This document shows, piece after piece, positions 26,456 through 36,300 of a DNA stretch of 43,790 nucleotides. The stretch's first letter is position 1; every line of letters begins with the position of its first letter. The notes beneath the pieces are model-generated. The model saw only the letters and a program-made list of their open reading frames with translations. It did no database searches and had not been told where the DNA came from. The translations under genes and the position numbers were made by a program. This stretch comes from Microbacterium sp. (GTDB lineage: Bacteria > Actinomycetota > Actinomycetes > Actinomycetales > Microbacteriaceae): NCBI RefSeq assembly GCF_029263575.1, contig NZ_JAJUFV010000006.1:1-43790 (forward strand), in the 5' to 3' direction.

Positions 26456-26492
26456 CTTACCGTACGGTAGAAAATTCTACCGTACGGTAAGG
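26455..26492. promoter_or_regulatory. 38-bp double palindrome, probable TetR operator between divergent genes
   Basis: CCTTACCGTACGGTAGAA-AA-TTCTACCGTACGGTAAGG; 18-bp perfect arms, each containing inner palindrome TACCGTACGGTA. Confidence 0.85.
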
Positions 26493-26498
26493 AGATGC

Positions 26499-27557
26499 AT
26501 GTCGGGAAGTGTTGCAGTCGAGGAGAACGCTGTCGGTCAAAGTGGAGGCATCAAGCGTCCTCATCGCCCAGGGCGTCGATTTCGGGTTGCACTGGTAGTC
26601 GTTGCGGTGCTGACCATAGCAGCGGGCTTTATCGTCCGTTCTCCATCTCCAGTGGGCCACTGGGACAGTGCTCAGGGGCAGGATCGCTTTATGGCGGCCT
26701 ACGACGAGGCCTTTGCTGAAATGCCCGAGGCTGAGGAATCCGTCGATGTGCGCACCGACTTCGGCATCGTGCGCCTGTACCGGTTCTCGGGCACCGGGGA
26801 CGCCACCGGCACCGGCACTGCCACCGCACCGCTGATCCTGCTGCCCGGCCGTTCCGCTGCCTCACCGGTATGGGCCGACAATCTGCCGATGCTCCGCGAG
26901 ATCGGCGACGTGTACACCATCGACTTGCTCGGTGAACCAGGGATGAGCGTGCAAGAGCGCCCAATCCAGAACGACGAGGATCAAGCGGCTTGGCTTCACC
27001 AAGCACTCGAAAGCCTGCCGGAGGACCGCTTCCATCTCATCGGGCTGTCAATCGGCGGATGGAGTGCGGTCAACCTCGCCGTGCACGAATCCGAGCTCGT
27101 CGCCACGATGTCACTCATCGATCCCGTGTTCGTCTTCGGGGAGATGCCGTTGAGCACCGTGATGCGATCGATCCCTGCCGCCTTTTCGTGGTTGCCGAAG
27201 TCATGGCGGGACGACTTCAACTCATACACCGCAGGCGGTGCCCCAGTCGAGGACGTTCCGGTCGCGGAAATGATCGAAGCAGGGATGCAGCATTACAACC
27301 TCAAGCTGCCGCAACCCGCGAGAATCAGCGAAGAGCAACTGGCCGCCATTGACCTGCCGGTATTGGCGATTCTGGCCGGAGACTCGGTCATGCACGACCC
27401 TCAAGCCGCCGTAGGTACCGCCGAACGCGCGTTATCCGATGGCACAGTGAGTTACTATCCCGGCGCCTCCCACGCGCTCAGTGGCGAACAGCCGGAACAG
27501 ATCGCGATCGACATCGCCGGGTTCATCTCGGAGAACTCATCCAGCGGCGGCAAGTAG
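26499..27557 (+). CDS. Membrane-anchored alpha/beta hydrolase
   Basis: N-terminal TM RVALVVVAVLTIAAGFIV; nucleophile elbow GLSIGG; ILAGDSVMHD; HALSGEQPEQIA. Confidence 0.85.
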   Translation: MSGSVAVEENAVGQSGGIKRPHRPGRRFRVALVVVAVLTIAAGFIVRSPSPVGHWDSAQGQDRFMAAYDEAFAEMPEAEESVDVRTDFGIVRLYRFSGTGDATGTGTATAPLILLPGRSAASPVWADNLPMLREIGDVYTIDLLGEPGMSVQERPIQNDEDQAAWLHQALESLPEDRFHLIGLSIGGWSAVNLAVHESELVATMSLIDPVFVFGEMPLSTVMRSIPAAFSWLPKSWRDDFNSYTAGGAPVEDVPVAEMIEAGMQHYNLKLPQPARISEEQLAAIDLPVLAILAGDSVMHDPQAAVGTAERALSDGTVSYYPGASHALSGEQPEQIAIDIAGFISENSSSGGK

Positions 27558-27623
27558 GAGATTCTTCTTTCGGCGCATCCGCCTCCCCGGCATCCGACCC
27601 ACGCGCACGCTACGGTTATCAGC

Positions 27624-28892
27624 ATGACCCAGGCGCTACGCACCTTCGGGCGCATCCTCGCGTCGCACTGGATCGCGCTCGCCGCCTGGTATCTCGGCGG
27701 CGAAGCTCTGCACCAGGTACTCGTGCAGGTCGCCGGCTTCGTCGGCGGGTACACCTCGCTCGGCGGGCTCCTGCTGCTGCCGCTTGCTGTCGCGGCGCGA
27801 CTGGTGTCGTACATCGCGATGTACCTCACCGTTCGGTCTGCGCTCGCCCACGCCGCTCACCCCGCCGGCGGCGGGGCTCGGGAGTTCTTGGCGGCGACTC
27901 TCGCCGCGATCCTCCCGTTCTCGGCGTTCTATGCCGCATGGGGCATGCTGGCCGCCGACCAGAACGAGTTCTTCAACATCGCCGCCGGCATCGCCCTGGC
28001 CGAGACGAACTACGAATACGGTGCACTCGGCGATCGCGGCGGTCTGATCTCCGTCGGGGTGCTTCCGGTAGCTGTGCTCGTGATCGCCCTGGCGCTGCGG
28101 ACGCTGCACGCGCGCTACAGCGAGCGCCTGCCAGCGTGGACCTTCGTCGTCGCGGCATACACCGAGTTGCTGTGGACGTTCATGCTCTTCACCCTCGTCG
28201 GCCAGTGGTGGGCAGACGTTCGAGAATGGCTCGCCGGGCGCGCGGTCACAGCCTGGCTGAACGACATCGGTGACTGGTTCGCCGGCAACATCGTTCCGGT
28301 CGCCTTTGTCTGGGAAGGTGCGCTCTGGCTGGTCGGGCTGCTGGCAGCCGTGATCGTCGTTCCCGCCGGATGGCTCGCGGTGGCCGGCGTCATCTACGGC
28401 ACGACCTTCGACACGACCCCGCCGGCGCTTCGCCGCAGCCGCGCGGCGCTCACGGGAACAACGGCGAAGCTCGTCCGCGTGCTGCTCCGACGATTCGAAG
28501 ACCTGTGGGCGGCCGTCTCGGTGATCTGGCGAGGTGGGCCGTTGCTGATCGGCGCGTTCGTCCTGGCGTACGCGCTGTGGCAACTGGCGACGCAGGCTGG
28601 CACTCGCGGCCTGCTGGAGTTGATCGGCGGACACGACAGCTCATTCTGGAGCGCTTATCTGCCGATGATCCTCGTCGCCGTCGCGGCGGTGGCCGAGCCG
28701 GTGGGCGTCGCGGTCGTGGCGACAGCGTATGACGCCGTCATCGCCCGCCCGGAGGCGGGACTCGACACAGAACCCTCAGGGCTCGACGACGAAGCGGATC
28801 ATGCGGTCGTCGAGATCGGGGATGGTGAGGGAGAACGGGCCGGTCGCGTCATCCGGCAGGAGGAAGACAGCGAGGATGTCGTAGGAGAGTGA
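27624..28892 (+). CDS. Polytopic membrane hypothetical protein
   Basis: 422 aa, multiple TM helices; leaderless -10 TACGGT 7 nt upstream; C-terminus overlaps opposing gene. Confidence 0.75.
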   Translation: MTQALRTFGRILASHWIALAAWYLGGEALHQVLVQVAGFVGGYTSLGGLLLLPLAVAARLVSYIAMYLTVRSALAHAAHPAGGGAREFLAATLAAILPFSAFYAAWGMLAADQNEFFNIAAGIALAETNYEYGALGDRGGLISVGVLPVAVLVIALALRTLHARYSERLPAWTFVVAAYTELLWTFMLFTLVGQWWADVREWLAGRAVTAWLNDIGDWFAGNIVPVAFVWEGALWLVGLLAAVIVVPAGWLAVAGVIYGTTFDTTPPALRRSRAALTGTTAKLVRVLLRRFEDLWAAVSVIWRGGPLLIGAFVLAYALWQLATQAGTRGLLELIGGHDSSFWSAYLPMILVAVAAVAEPVGVAVVATAYDAVIARPEAGLDTEPSGLDDEADHAVVEIGDGEGERAGRVIRQEEDSEDVVGE

Positions 28893-29264
28893 CTCTTCGA
28901 GACATGACTGCTCACCGGCATCCGAAGGCACATCGACGTCGCGGTGCGCGCCGAGCCACACGCGAGACCCCTCGATCTCTGCCAGAGTGAACGCCCCGCA
29001 CCGCGTGGCATCCGCTCCACCCGTCGAGCGCATCGCGACGCTCAGGGTGCGCGAACCGGCCGGAGCGTCGAATTCGTCCCAGCGCACCGTGTCGACCGCG
29101 ATCGTCTGACCGGCGATCTCGCCGCGCCGTTCCACGTCGACGACCGTCGGCTGCTCTGCCTCCGAAGAGGGCAGCACATCCAGCCAAACATGAACTCCGG
29201 CAGCGGCGACCGCCGCCACGACGAGCGCGATCAGCGCCAGCCCCTGCCTGCGCCACCACCTCAT
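28776..29264 (-). CDS. Membrane-anchored hypothetical protein
   Basis: MRWWRRQGLALIALVVAAVAAAGVHVWLDVL N-terminal anchor; 4-nt overlap with upstream gene. Confidence 0.75.
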   Translation of the reverse strand: MRWWRRQGLALIALVVAAVAAAGVHVWLDVLPSSEAEQPTVVDVERRGEIAGQTIAVDTVRWDEFDAPAGSRTLSVAMRSTGGADATRCGAFTLAEIEGSRVWLGAHRDVDVPSDAGEQSCLEESLSYDILAVFLLPDDATGPFSLTIPDLDDRMIRFVVEP

Positions 29265-29812
29265 GGCGCCCCCAGGTGTGAGTCTTCGATCTCGATGCTC
29301 GGCTCGGTAGGGGCGTCGTCCAAGAAGATCGGAAGCACCACAAGATCGTCCAGTCGTGGCGTGGCGTACGTGGTCGACAGGCGCAGCAGCCCCTCGTCGT
29401 CGCTGATGCGCTCAGGCACCTCGAAAGCCAGCATCCCGACCGTGTCCGTACCGACGTGAAGATCTGTACGCACGAGCGACGTCCCTGGTCGCTCGCTTGC
29501 CTGGAACACCTGCCCATCCACCTCGAGTGTGGCCAGCTCGATGACGGCGTCTACCTCGGTCTGCGGGGCGGATGCCACGACCGTGACGACGATCCAGCGG
29601 CCGTCGGCGTGCCAGTCATCGACCGTGACCCGGTCCGCGAAACGGACGTCCGCGGCGGCGGCCGTGAGCGCGCGCGAGCTGACCTGCTCACCCACGGCAC
29701 CGCTGACGACGAACGGAGCACGCTGGTCGAACGCCGTGGTCGCGACCACAGACACCGCACACGCCGCGACGGCCAGCGCAATGCCCGAGGCCCAGGAGCG
29801 TGCCGGAGTCAT
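29261..29812 (-). CDS. Membrane-anchored hypothetical protein
   Basis: Start ATG 29812 overlapping upstream stop by 4 nt; MTPARSWASGIALAVAACAVSVVATTAF anchor. Confidence 0.75.
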   Translation of the reverse strand: MTPARSWASGIALAVAACAVSVVATTAFDQRAPFVVSGAVGEQVSSRALTAAAADVRFADRVTVDDWHADGRWIVVTVVASAPQTEVDAVIELATLEVDGQVFQASERPGTSLVRTDLHVGTDTVGMLAFEVPERISDDEGLLRLSTTYATPRLDDLVVLPIFLDDAPTEPSIEIEDSHLGAP

Positions 29813-30498
29813 CGGTCGCCATCCAGTTCGATGCGCGCTGCGAGCTCGCCGCGGCGCCAGATGACCTGATCGGAGGAGATCAGGATCTGTCCGGTCGTCA
29901 CCTGTGCGTCGTACACATCGAGAGAGACGCCTGCTGCCACGGCATCCGCTGGCACCGTCCACGCGACGCGCAGGGCGCTCGGGACACCCGGCTGCAGAAT
30001 CACCGAGCCCGCCGACCCGTCCGTGCGCCACGCGAGCACGCTCGTGGTCGGCTCGATGCCGGGGCGCTCGCCCTCGCCGTGTTCGGGGCTGGTCAGGGTG
30101 AACAGCGGGTTGCGCGTGTTGACAAATCCGGTGGAGATGCGGTCGGCGCTGGTGGTGAGGCCGATCGGACGGTCTGTCGTGTTCTCCAGTTCCATCGTCA
30201 CGACCAGAAGAGTCTCACCGGCGTCGGCTTCGAGAAACTGATCCTCCACGGCATCTGTGAACGCGGCGTCGAGCACTGTCACCGTGTACTCCGAGAGGTG
30301 CAGCTCATCGCCCATCGCGGTGGCCACTGGCACTGTCTCGACGGCGCGGAGCCCGCCCGAGGCCGTGACCGCGACGATCAGTGCCGCCACGAGACCGATC
30401 GCGATCCACAGCAAGGTCGGCACAGCGGCGAGGGCCGAGCCGATCAGGCGCCAGGCGGCACGGAGCGACCCCCGCACCGCTTCGCCTGCTCTGCCCAC
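29809..30498 (-). CDS. Membrane-anchored hypothetical protein
   Basis: GTG start; TM LLWIAIGLVAALIVAVTA; leaderless -10 TAGGCT 6 nt upstream. Confidence 0.78.
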   Translation of the reverse strand: MGRAGEAVRGSLRAAWRLIGSALAAVPTLLWIAIGLVAALIVAVTASGGLRAVETVPVATAMGDELHLSEYTVTVLDAAFTDAVEDQFLEADAGETLLVVTMELENTTDRPIGLTTSADRISTGFVNTRNPLFTLTSPEHGEGERPGIEPTTSVLAWRTDGSAGSVILQPGVPSALRVAWTVPADAVAAGVSLDVYDAQVTTGQILISSDQVIWRRGELAARIELDGDR

Positions 30499-30540
30499 GC
30501 CGCAAGCCTAGCGAGCGACGTGGGGCTGGTGGACGAATTG

Positions 30541-30601
30541 GTTGACTCTCGGCAATAGTTGACAAATCACAACGACATAAATAAGGTTGTCATTCATCAA
30601 C
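30541..30601 (+). promoter_or_regulatory. Promoter of MFS exporter with repeated GTTG-N8-CAAC operators (probable MarR sites)
   Basis: GTTGACAAATCACAAC (30558-30573), GTTGTCATTCATCAAC (30586-30601), degenerate GTTGACTCTCGGCAAT (30541-30556); -35 TTGACA at 30559. Confidence 0.72.
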
Positions 30602-30627
30602 TTTCGTTCTGCAGGAGCACCACCCCT

Positions 30628-32289
30628 TTGACTTCCACCACGCACATCTCACCTGAGCCCACGCGCTCAGCCCGTGAGGTCTTCACCGCGATCTCGGGCC
30701 TCATCGTCGCCATGTTCGTCGCCGTGCTCTCTGGCACGATCGTGTCCACGTCGTTGCCGGTCATCATCGCCGACCTCGGCGGCACGCAGTCGCAGTACAC
30801 CTGGGTCATCACAGCGAGCCTGCTCGCCACGGCCGTCACCACCCCGATCTGGGGCAAGCTCGCCGACCTCGTCAACCGCAAGATGCTCGTTCAGGTCTCG
30901 CTGATCATCTTCACTGTGGGCACGGTGATCGCCGGCTTCTCGACCGACACCAACATGCTCATCGTCATGCGCGTCGTGCAGGGCATCGGCGTCGGCGGAC
31001 TCATGTCGCTCGTCATGATCGCCGTGGCACTGATCATCTCGCCCCGTGAGCGCGGCAAGTACATGGGGGTCGTCGGCGGCATCATGGCGCTCGGCACGAT
31101 CGGCGGGCCGCTCCTGGGCGGCGTCATCACCGACACGCTGGGCTGGCAGGCCAACTTCTTCGTGGGCGTGCCGTTCGCGATCGTGGCGCTTCTCCTGCTG
31201 CAGTTCACGCTGCACCTGCCCGAGCCGCAGGGCATGAAGGTCTCGATCGACTACTTCGGCATCGTTCTGCTCGCCGTCGGCGTCTCGTCGCTGCTGATCT
31301 GGGTGTCGATGGGCGGCAGCCAGTTCGAGTGGGACTCGCTGACGAGCTTCGCGCTCGCCGGGATCGCCGCGGTCGCCATCATCGCGTTCATCGTGGTGGA
31401 GCTCATCGTGAAAGAGCCGATCGTTCCGATGTCGCTGTTCCGCAATCGAACCTTCACGCTGTCGGTCGTCGCCTCGATCGCCATCGGCGTCTCGATGTTC
31501 GCGACCGCGGTCTTCCTCGCGCAGTACTTCCAACTCGCTCGGGGAGCCACGCCGACCGAATCGGGCCTCATGACGATCCCCATGATCATCGGTCAGATGG
31601 GCGCGTCGATCATCATCGGCCAGCTCGTCAGCCGCTTCGGCAAGTGGAAGGGGTGGATGGTCACGGGATCCGTGCTCGCGCTCATCGGCGTCACCCTCAT
31701 GTCGACCCTGCGCTATGACACGCCGTTCCCGCTCGTGGCGACGTACATGTTCGTGCTCGGCGCGGGGCTCGGCATGGTCATGCAGAACCTCACCCTGATC
31801 GTGCAGAACGACACCCCGCCCACGCAGCTGGGTGCGGCATCGTCGAACGTCAATTTCTTCCGCACCATCGCCGGCACCATCGGCGTGACCATCATGGGCT
31901 CGGTGCTCTCGACCAGCGTCGCCGGCTATATGAAAGACGGCCTTGCGGGCTTCACCCCGACGACGCCCGACGAGATCAGCGCGCTGAAGGGCCTGGCATC
32001 CGGCGATGTGCCCGCGGTGTCATCGCTGCCCGAATCGATCCGAACGGTCGTCGAATCCGCATACGGTCACGGCATCGCCGACGCGTTCCTCATCGCGGTT
32101 CCGCTCGCTGTCATCGGCATCATCGCGATCGCCTTCATCAAGAACAAGCCGCTGTCGACCAAGAACGCCGCCGAGCAGCTGCGCGAACAGGCCGAGGAAT
32201 CGGCCATCGAGGTCGCCGAGGCCGAGGTGGGCGCGACGACCGGCACCGGGTCGATTCGCGTCGTCGCAGGCGATGAGGTCAGGCGCTGA
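30628..32289 (+). CDS. DHA2-family (14-TM) MFS drug exporter
   Basis: TSLPVIIADLGGTQSQYTWVITASLLATAVTTPIWGKLADLVNRK; GGIMALGTIGGPLLGGVITDTLGWQANFFVGVP; TTG start at 30628 with gcaggag. Confidence 0.93.
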   Translation: MTSTTHISPEPTRSAREVFTAISGLIVAMFVAVLSGTIVSTSLPVIIADLGGTQSQYTWVITASLLATAVTTPIWGKLADLVNRKMLVQVSLIIFTVGTVIAGFSTDTNMLIVMRVVQGIGVGGLMSLVMIAVALIISPRERGKYMGVVGGIMALGTIGGPLLGGVITDTLGWQANFFVGVPFAIVALLLLQFTLHLPEPQGMKVSIDYFGIVLLAVGVSSLLIWVSMGGSQFEWDSLTSFALAGIAAVAIIAFIVVELIVKEPIVPMSLFRNRTFTLSVVASIAIGVSMFATAVFLAQYFQLARGATPTESGLMTIPMIIGQMGASIIIGQLVSRFGKWKGWMVTGSVLALIGVTLMSTLRYDTPFPLVATYMFVLGAGLGMVMQNLTLIVQNDTPPTQLGAASSNVNFFRTIAGTIGVTIMGSVLSTSVAGYMKDGLAGFTPTTPDEISALKGLASGDVPAVSSLPESIRTVVESAYGHGIADAFLIAVPLAVIGIIAIAFIKNKPLSTKNAAEQLREQAEESAIEVAEAEVGATTGTGSIRVVAGDEVRR

Positions 32290-32290
32290 C

Positions 32291-32749
32291 ATGACCGCCG
32301 CCGGGTCGACCCGCTCCGCGCTGGCGACGGATGCCGAGTTCGCCGAGTTCCAGGGTCACCTGAACCTCATCTTCTCGCGAGCGCGCAGTATGTGGAAGGA
32401 GTCGGCGGCACGCATCCACCCCGAGCTCCAGCCGTCGGGTTACAAGTTGCTGATGTTCATCTCGCGGGTCGGAAGCTCCAACGCCCACGAGATCGCCGAG
32501 CGGTTCGAGATGGACAAGTCGATGATCAGCCGACAGGTGCGGATGCTTGAAGACCTCGGTCTTCTCGAATCTCGGCCGGACGATGACGACGCCCGGCAAC
32601 GGGTGCTCACCGCGACTCCGGCAGCCAGCGAAGCCCTGGTCGAGCTGCGGACTGATCACGCCCATCGGCTCCGCCGTGCACTGGCCGGGCTGACGAACGA
32701 AGAGATCACGGCGGCATCCAAGGTGTTCCGCGCTCTCTCCGAGATGTGA
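32291..32749 (+). CDS. MarR-family regulator 1
   Basis: SGYKLLMFISRVGSSNAHEIAERFEMDKSMISRQVRMLEDLGLLESRPDDDDARQRVLTAT. Confidence 0.92.
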   Translation: MTAAGSTRSALATDAEFAEFQGHLNLIFSRARSMWKESAARIHPELQPSGYKLLMFISRVGSSNAHEIAERFEMDKSMISRQVRMLEDLGLLESRPDDDDARQRVLTATPAASEALVELRTDHAHRLRRALAGLTNEEITAASKVFRALSEM

Positions 32750-32792
32750 GCGCGGTGCCTGTGCCGGTGAAGGCGCCCGTAAACTGGCGAGC

Positions 32793-33239
32793 ATGACTGA
32801 CTCGCCCGCGGATGCCGCGACAGCACAGGCCGTCGCACGCGTCGAGCACGAACTGGGGCGGTTGTTCGCCCGCATCCGCGTGGGCTGGCGGGAGGCCGCG
32901 GCGACCGTGCACCCCGACCTGCAGCCGCTGGGCTATCAGGTGCTCACCTCGATCGCGAGCGGCAAAGCGACCTCGGCGGGGGCGATCATCGAGCGGCTGC
33001 AGACCGACAAATCAGCCGTCAGCCGGCACGTGCGTCAGTTGGAAGAGCTCGGGCTCGTCGAAAGCGTGCCCGACCCCGACGACCGGCGCGCTCGCGTGCT
33101 CGTCGCCACCGATCTCGCACAGGAGCGCATCGCTATCGCCCGGGAACGCTATGAAGGTCGGCTCGGCGAGAACCTGCGCTCGTGGACGGAAGGCGACCTC
33201 GATCGCTTCGTCGAGATGCTGGGGTCGCTCGGCCGGTGA
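32793..33239 (+). CDS. MarR-family regulator 2 (paralog of regulator 1)
   Basis: LGYQVLTSIASGKATSAGAIIERLQTDKSAVSRHVRQLEELGLVESVPDPDDRRARVLVATD; -10 TAAACT 7 nt upstream. Confidence 0.92.
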   Translation: MTDSPADAATAQAVARVEHELGRLFARIRVGWREAAATVHPDLQPLGYQVLTSIASGKATSAGAIIERLQTDKSAVSRHVRQLEELGLVESVPDPDDRRARVLVATDLAQERIAIARERYEGRLGENLRSWTEGDLDRFVEMLGSLGR

Positions 33240-33287
33240 GCGGCACGGGCGTCGAACGCCCTGCGACAGAGCCGAGTAGCCGGCGAC

Positions 33288-33331
33288 GATGATGCTCCCG
33301 GACGCCATTGCAGGCATCCGAGAGCATCATC
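33288..33331. terminator. Bidirectional terminator hairpin between marR2 and LPXTG gene
   Basis: gatgatgctcccggacgcc-attgca-ggcatccgagagcatcatc, 19-bp stem with two G-U type positions. Confidence 0.82.
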
Positions 33332-33357
33332 ATCAGGAACTCAGCGTCGGTCGTCGG

Positions 33358-36300
33358 TCACATCGACGACCCCTTGCGGCGCCGGGTGAAGACGGCCATC
33401 CCAGCCCCGAAGGCGAGCAGGAGAACGGCTGCCAGGATGAACGCCGTCGACGCTTCTGCACCTGTGCGCGGCAGCTCGCCGTCCTGTCCGCCTGCGCCCC
33501 CGTCATCACCGTCTTGCCCGCCGCCGCTGGCGCCGTCATCGCCGGAGCCGGCGCCCGGGTCGGTGGAGCCGCCACCGTCACCGGGTTCGGGGTCTGGCGC
33601 ATCCGACCCTTCCACCTGGAAGAGCCCGCCGAACTGCACGAGAGTGCCCGCTTCGGTGCTCGCTTTGATGCTCGCGTCGGTGCTTGCACCGGTGCCCGCT
33701 TCCGTGCTGCTGGCTGTCCATGCGTACATCTCGCCCGCGGTCAGGTCGCTCCAGCGAACCGTCGCCGGTGTTCCCGACGGCACCGTCTCGGTGCCGATGA
33801 CCACGTCGGTCGGCGTCGCGACCACCAGGCCGTCCGTGGCGAACGATGTCGTGCGGGTGCTCAGGTTGATGGGAACCGTGAGGTTGTCCTCCGCGCCGTT
33901 GTACCGGTTGATCGGCTCCGGTGTGTTCTTCGGCGAACTGCCGTGGTCGTACGGCGTTGCTCCGAACTCGTCCAGGAAAGGTGAATAGGTGTCGACTGAC
34001 ATCGTGTTCTCCGCGGTGTTGAACTGCAGCATCCGCATGAAGCTGGCGCCCATGGCGAGCTTGTCCGTCGTCAGGTGATCCCACGAGCCATCGCCGTCGA
34101 CGTCGATCTTGCCCGCATCGTCGCCGGTGCCGAACACGCACTGGGTCGCCGTGTCCAGTCCCGCCGCAGCGCACCGTTCCTTACTGAAGATGGTCTCCGC
34201 CGGAACCATGTACCCCTGATAGTCGGCGAGCATCTGAACGACCTTGTGGTTGCTCTGCACGCCCGGGATCGTCTCGACATTCGTGCCGACACCGTGGAAG
34301 TGTCCGCCGAGGACGAGGAACACGTTCGCGTTGGAGCGCACGACCTCGTCATACAGCTTGCTGCCATCGGCTCCCACTCGACCGGTGCGACCATCCGGTT
34401 CAGACGACGCCGAGACGTATCCGTGAGTGATGAGGATGCCGTTGCGATCGGAGTAGCGCTTGAACACCGAGTCCGCCCAGTCGGATTCTTCCTGAGTCAC
34501 GCCGTAGGACAGCCCGACCGCGACGAAGTCGAGCCCACCGGCGGAGAACAGCACGTAGCTGTTAGAGCTGTCCTTTCCGCGCGTCGCGACGGCACCCGTG
34601 TCGGAATCGGTCACTTCGTCCATGGTGTGGAACGAGGCGCCCGCCGGCCAGAGCTCAGCGGCCTGGTCGTAGTACTCATCGGCGGCGAAGAACGCGGCGA
34701 ACGGTGACTTCGGGCCGTTGTGCGCGCCGTTGTAGTTGTCGTGGTTTCCTGCGACAGCCTGGTTCGGCACGCCGGACTCCCACAGATCTTCTTGGAGCGA
34801 GACAATCGTCTCGAACTCCTTGCCGATCTGCTCCTTGGCGCCGGGGACGGATCCGTCGGAGGTGGTGTAGTCGAACACACTCGAACCGTCGCCGGGGTCG
34901 ACAGCGTCGGGGTCGAACCGCATGTCACTGAGCGATACGTTGCTGTTGATGACATCGCCGGTGTTCGCGACGTAACTGATCTTGCGCTCGTCTTTGTTCG
35001 CGCCGATCCACTGGTTCTGCTCACGCAGCGACTGCGCGAAGACCGCAGACTCCGCTGGCGTGTTCGTCGCGCCCTCGATGTGCTGCCAGGGGAGGCTCGA
35101 CGCCCACTCCATGTCGCTGCCGGATGCGACCTCGGTCGTGTACTGCGCATCGGTGTAGTGGACGAAGGAGAAATCGTAGTCCTCGGGCGCTTCGAAATGA
35201 TCCTTCAGCTCGGGTGACCCCGCGGACTCATCGCGAGGCGACAGATCATCGGCGAACGGATCCTCCGCAGTGACGGCCACATGCACCACCGGATCGTTCT
35301 CGTCGCTCGAGTCGATCAAACGTGCATGGATCTCGCTCTGGAGATGCGTGTCACCGTCTGCCACGCCCCGCGACTCGTCGACGAGTGACCAGGACTCGCT
35401 CGTCTGGTCCCACGCCCAGAGCTTCACGATGCGCGTCGGATCGGCCTGTCCGCTCCACAGCAGCTGCTGCCCGCGCTCGGCATTCGGGAGGTCGATGTCG
35501 AACCGCTGGAACGGGAATGCGTCGTGGCTGGCCGGGCTCTTCGTCATCTCGTCATCACCCGGAGCTAGCCCGCCCGAGATCGCGGTGACGTCGTCCGCCT
35601 CGTCGGCGAAATCGAGGTCGAGCTCGGCGAGGGAAACGGAGATCGTGCCTTGAACTCCCGCGGGAGCCTCGGTGAGACGCGCCTCGGTGAAGGTCGTGGT
35701 GATGCTGTCGGCCACACCCGTCGCGGTCGCCGAGAGGACCGCGGCGTTGTCTTCCGGCCGCGTCTCGGTTCCGCCTGGCAGCGGAATGCGCAGCGACGTG
35801 AAGGGAATGGTCCAGTTCACAGATCGACCGAACACATCGGTCGCGAAGATGGCGATCTCGTGGTCGCCGGCTTCCATACCCGCGCCGATCACATCACCGG
35901 GGTGGATCTCGGTACCGTCGAGTTCGTACCGCCACCCGGTCGCGAGACCGTGATCCGAGATCGTCACGGCGAACTCCGTCGGGGTCTCCAGCGCCGTGCC
36001 GGCGGCGGGGACGGACGAGACGAGTTCGGGTGCCGCTGTGCGATCGCCGAACGAGTCGCGGTCCAATCGCGCTGCCTGATCTGCGTTCAGCGCGGAACTC
36101 CAGATACGTGCGTTGCCGATGCTGACGGATGCGGGAGATTCGATGGAACCGCGACCGGCGACGTCGGAACCGAGTGCGAAGTAGCGAACGTACGGCTCGA
36201 TGGTTGAACCGGCGGTCGGTGCCTTGATCTGGCCGACGGTGCCCGTGGCGTTCGTTCCCACCAGCTTGCCGTCGAGGTAGAGGTCGATCTCGGTGCCGTC

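Noticed and set aside
30559-30627. ATG 30559 as start of the MFS exporter
   Set aside because: It lies within the TTGACA/operator sequence; the TTG at 30628 after gcaggag is more plausible.
30667-31533. 288-aa minus ORF antisense to the MFS gene
   Set aside because: His/Asp/Glu/Arg-rich shadow ORF with no domain.
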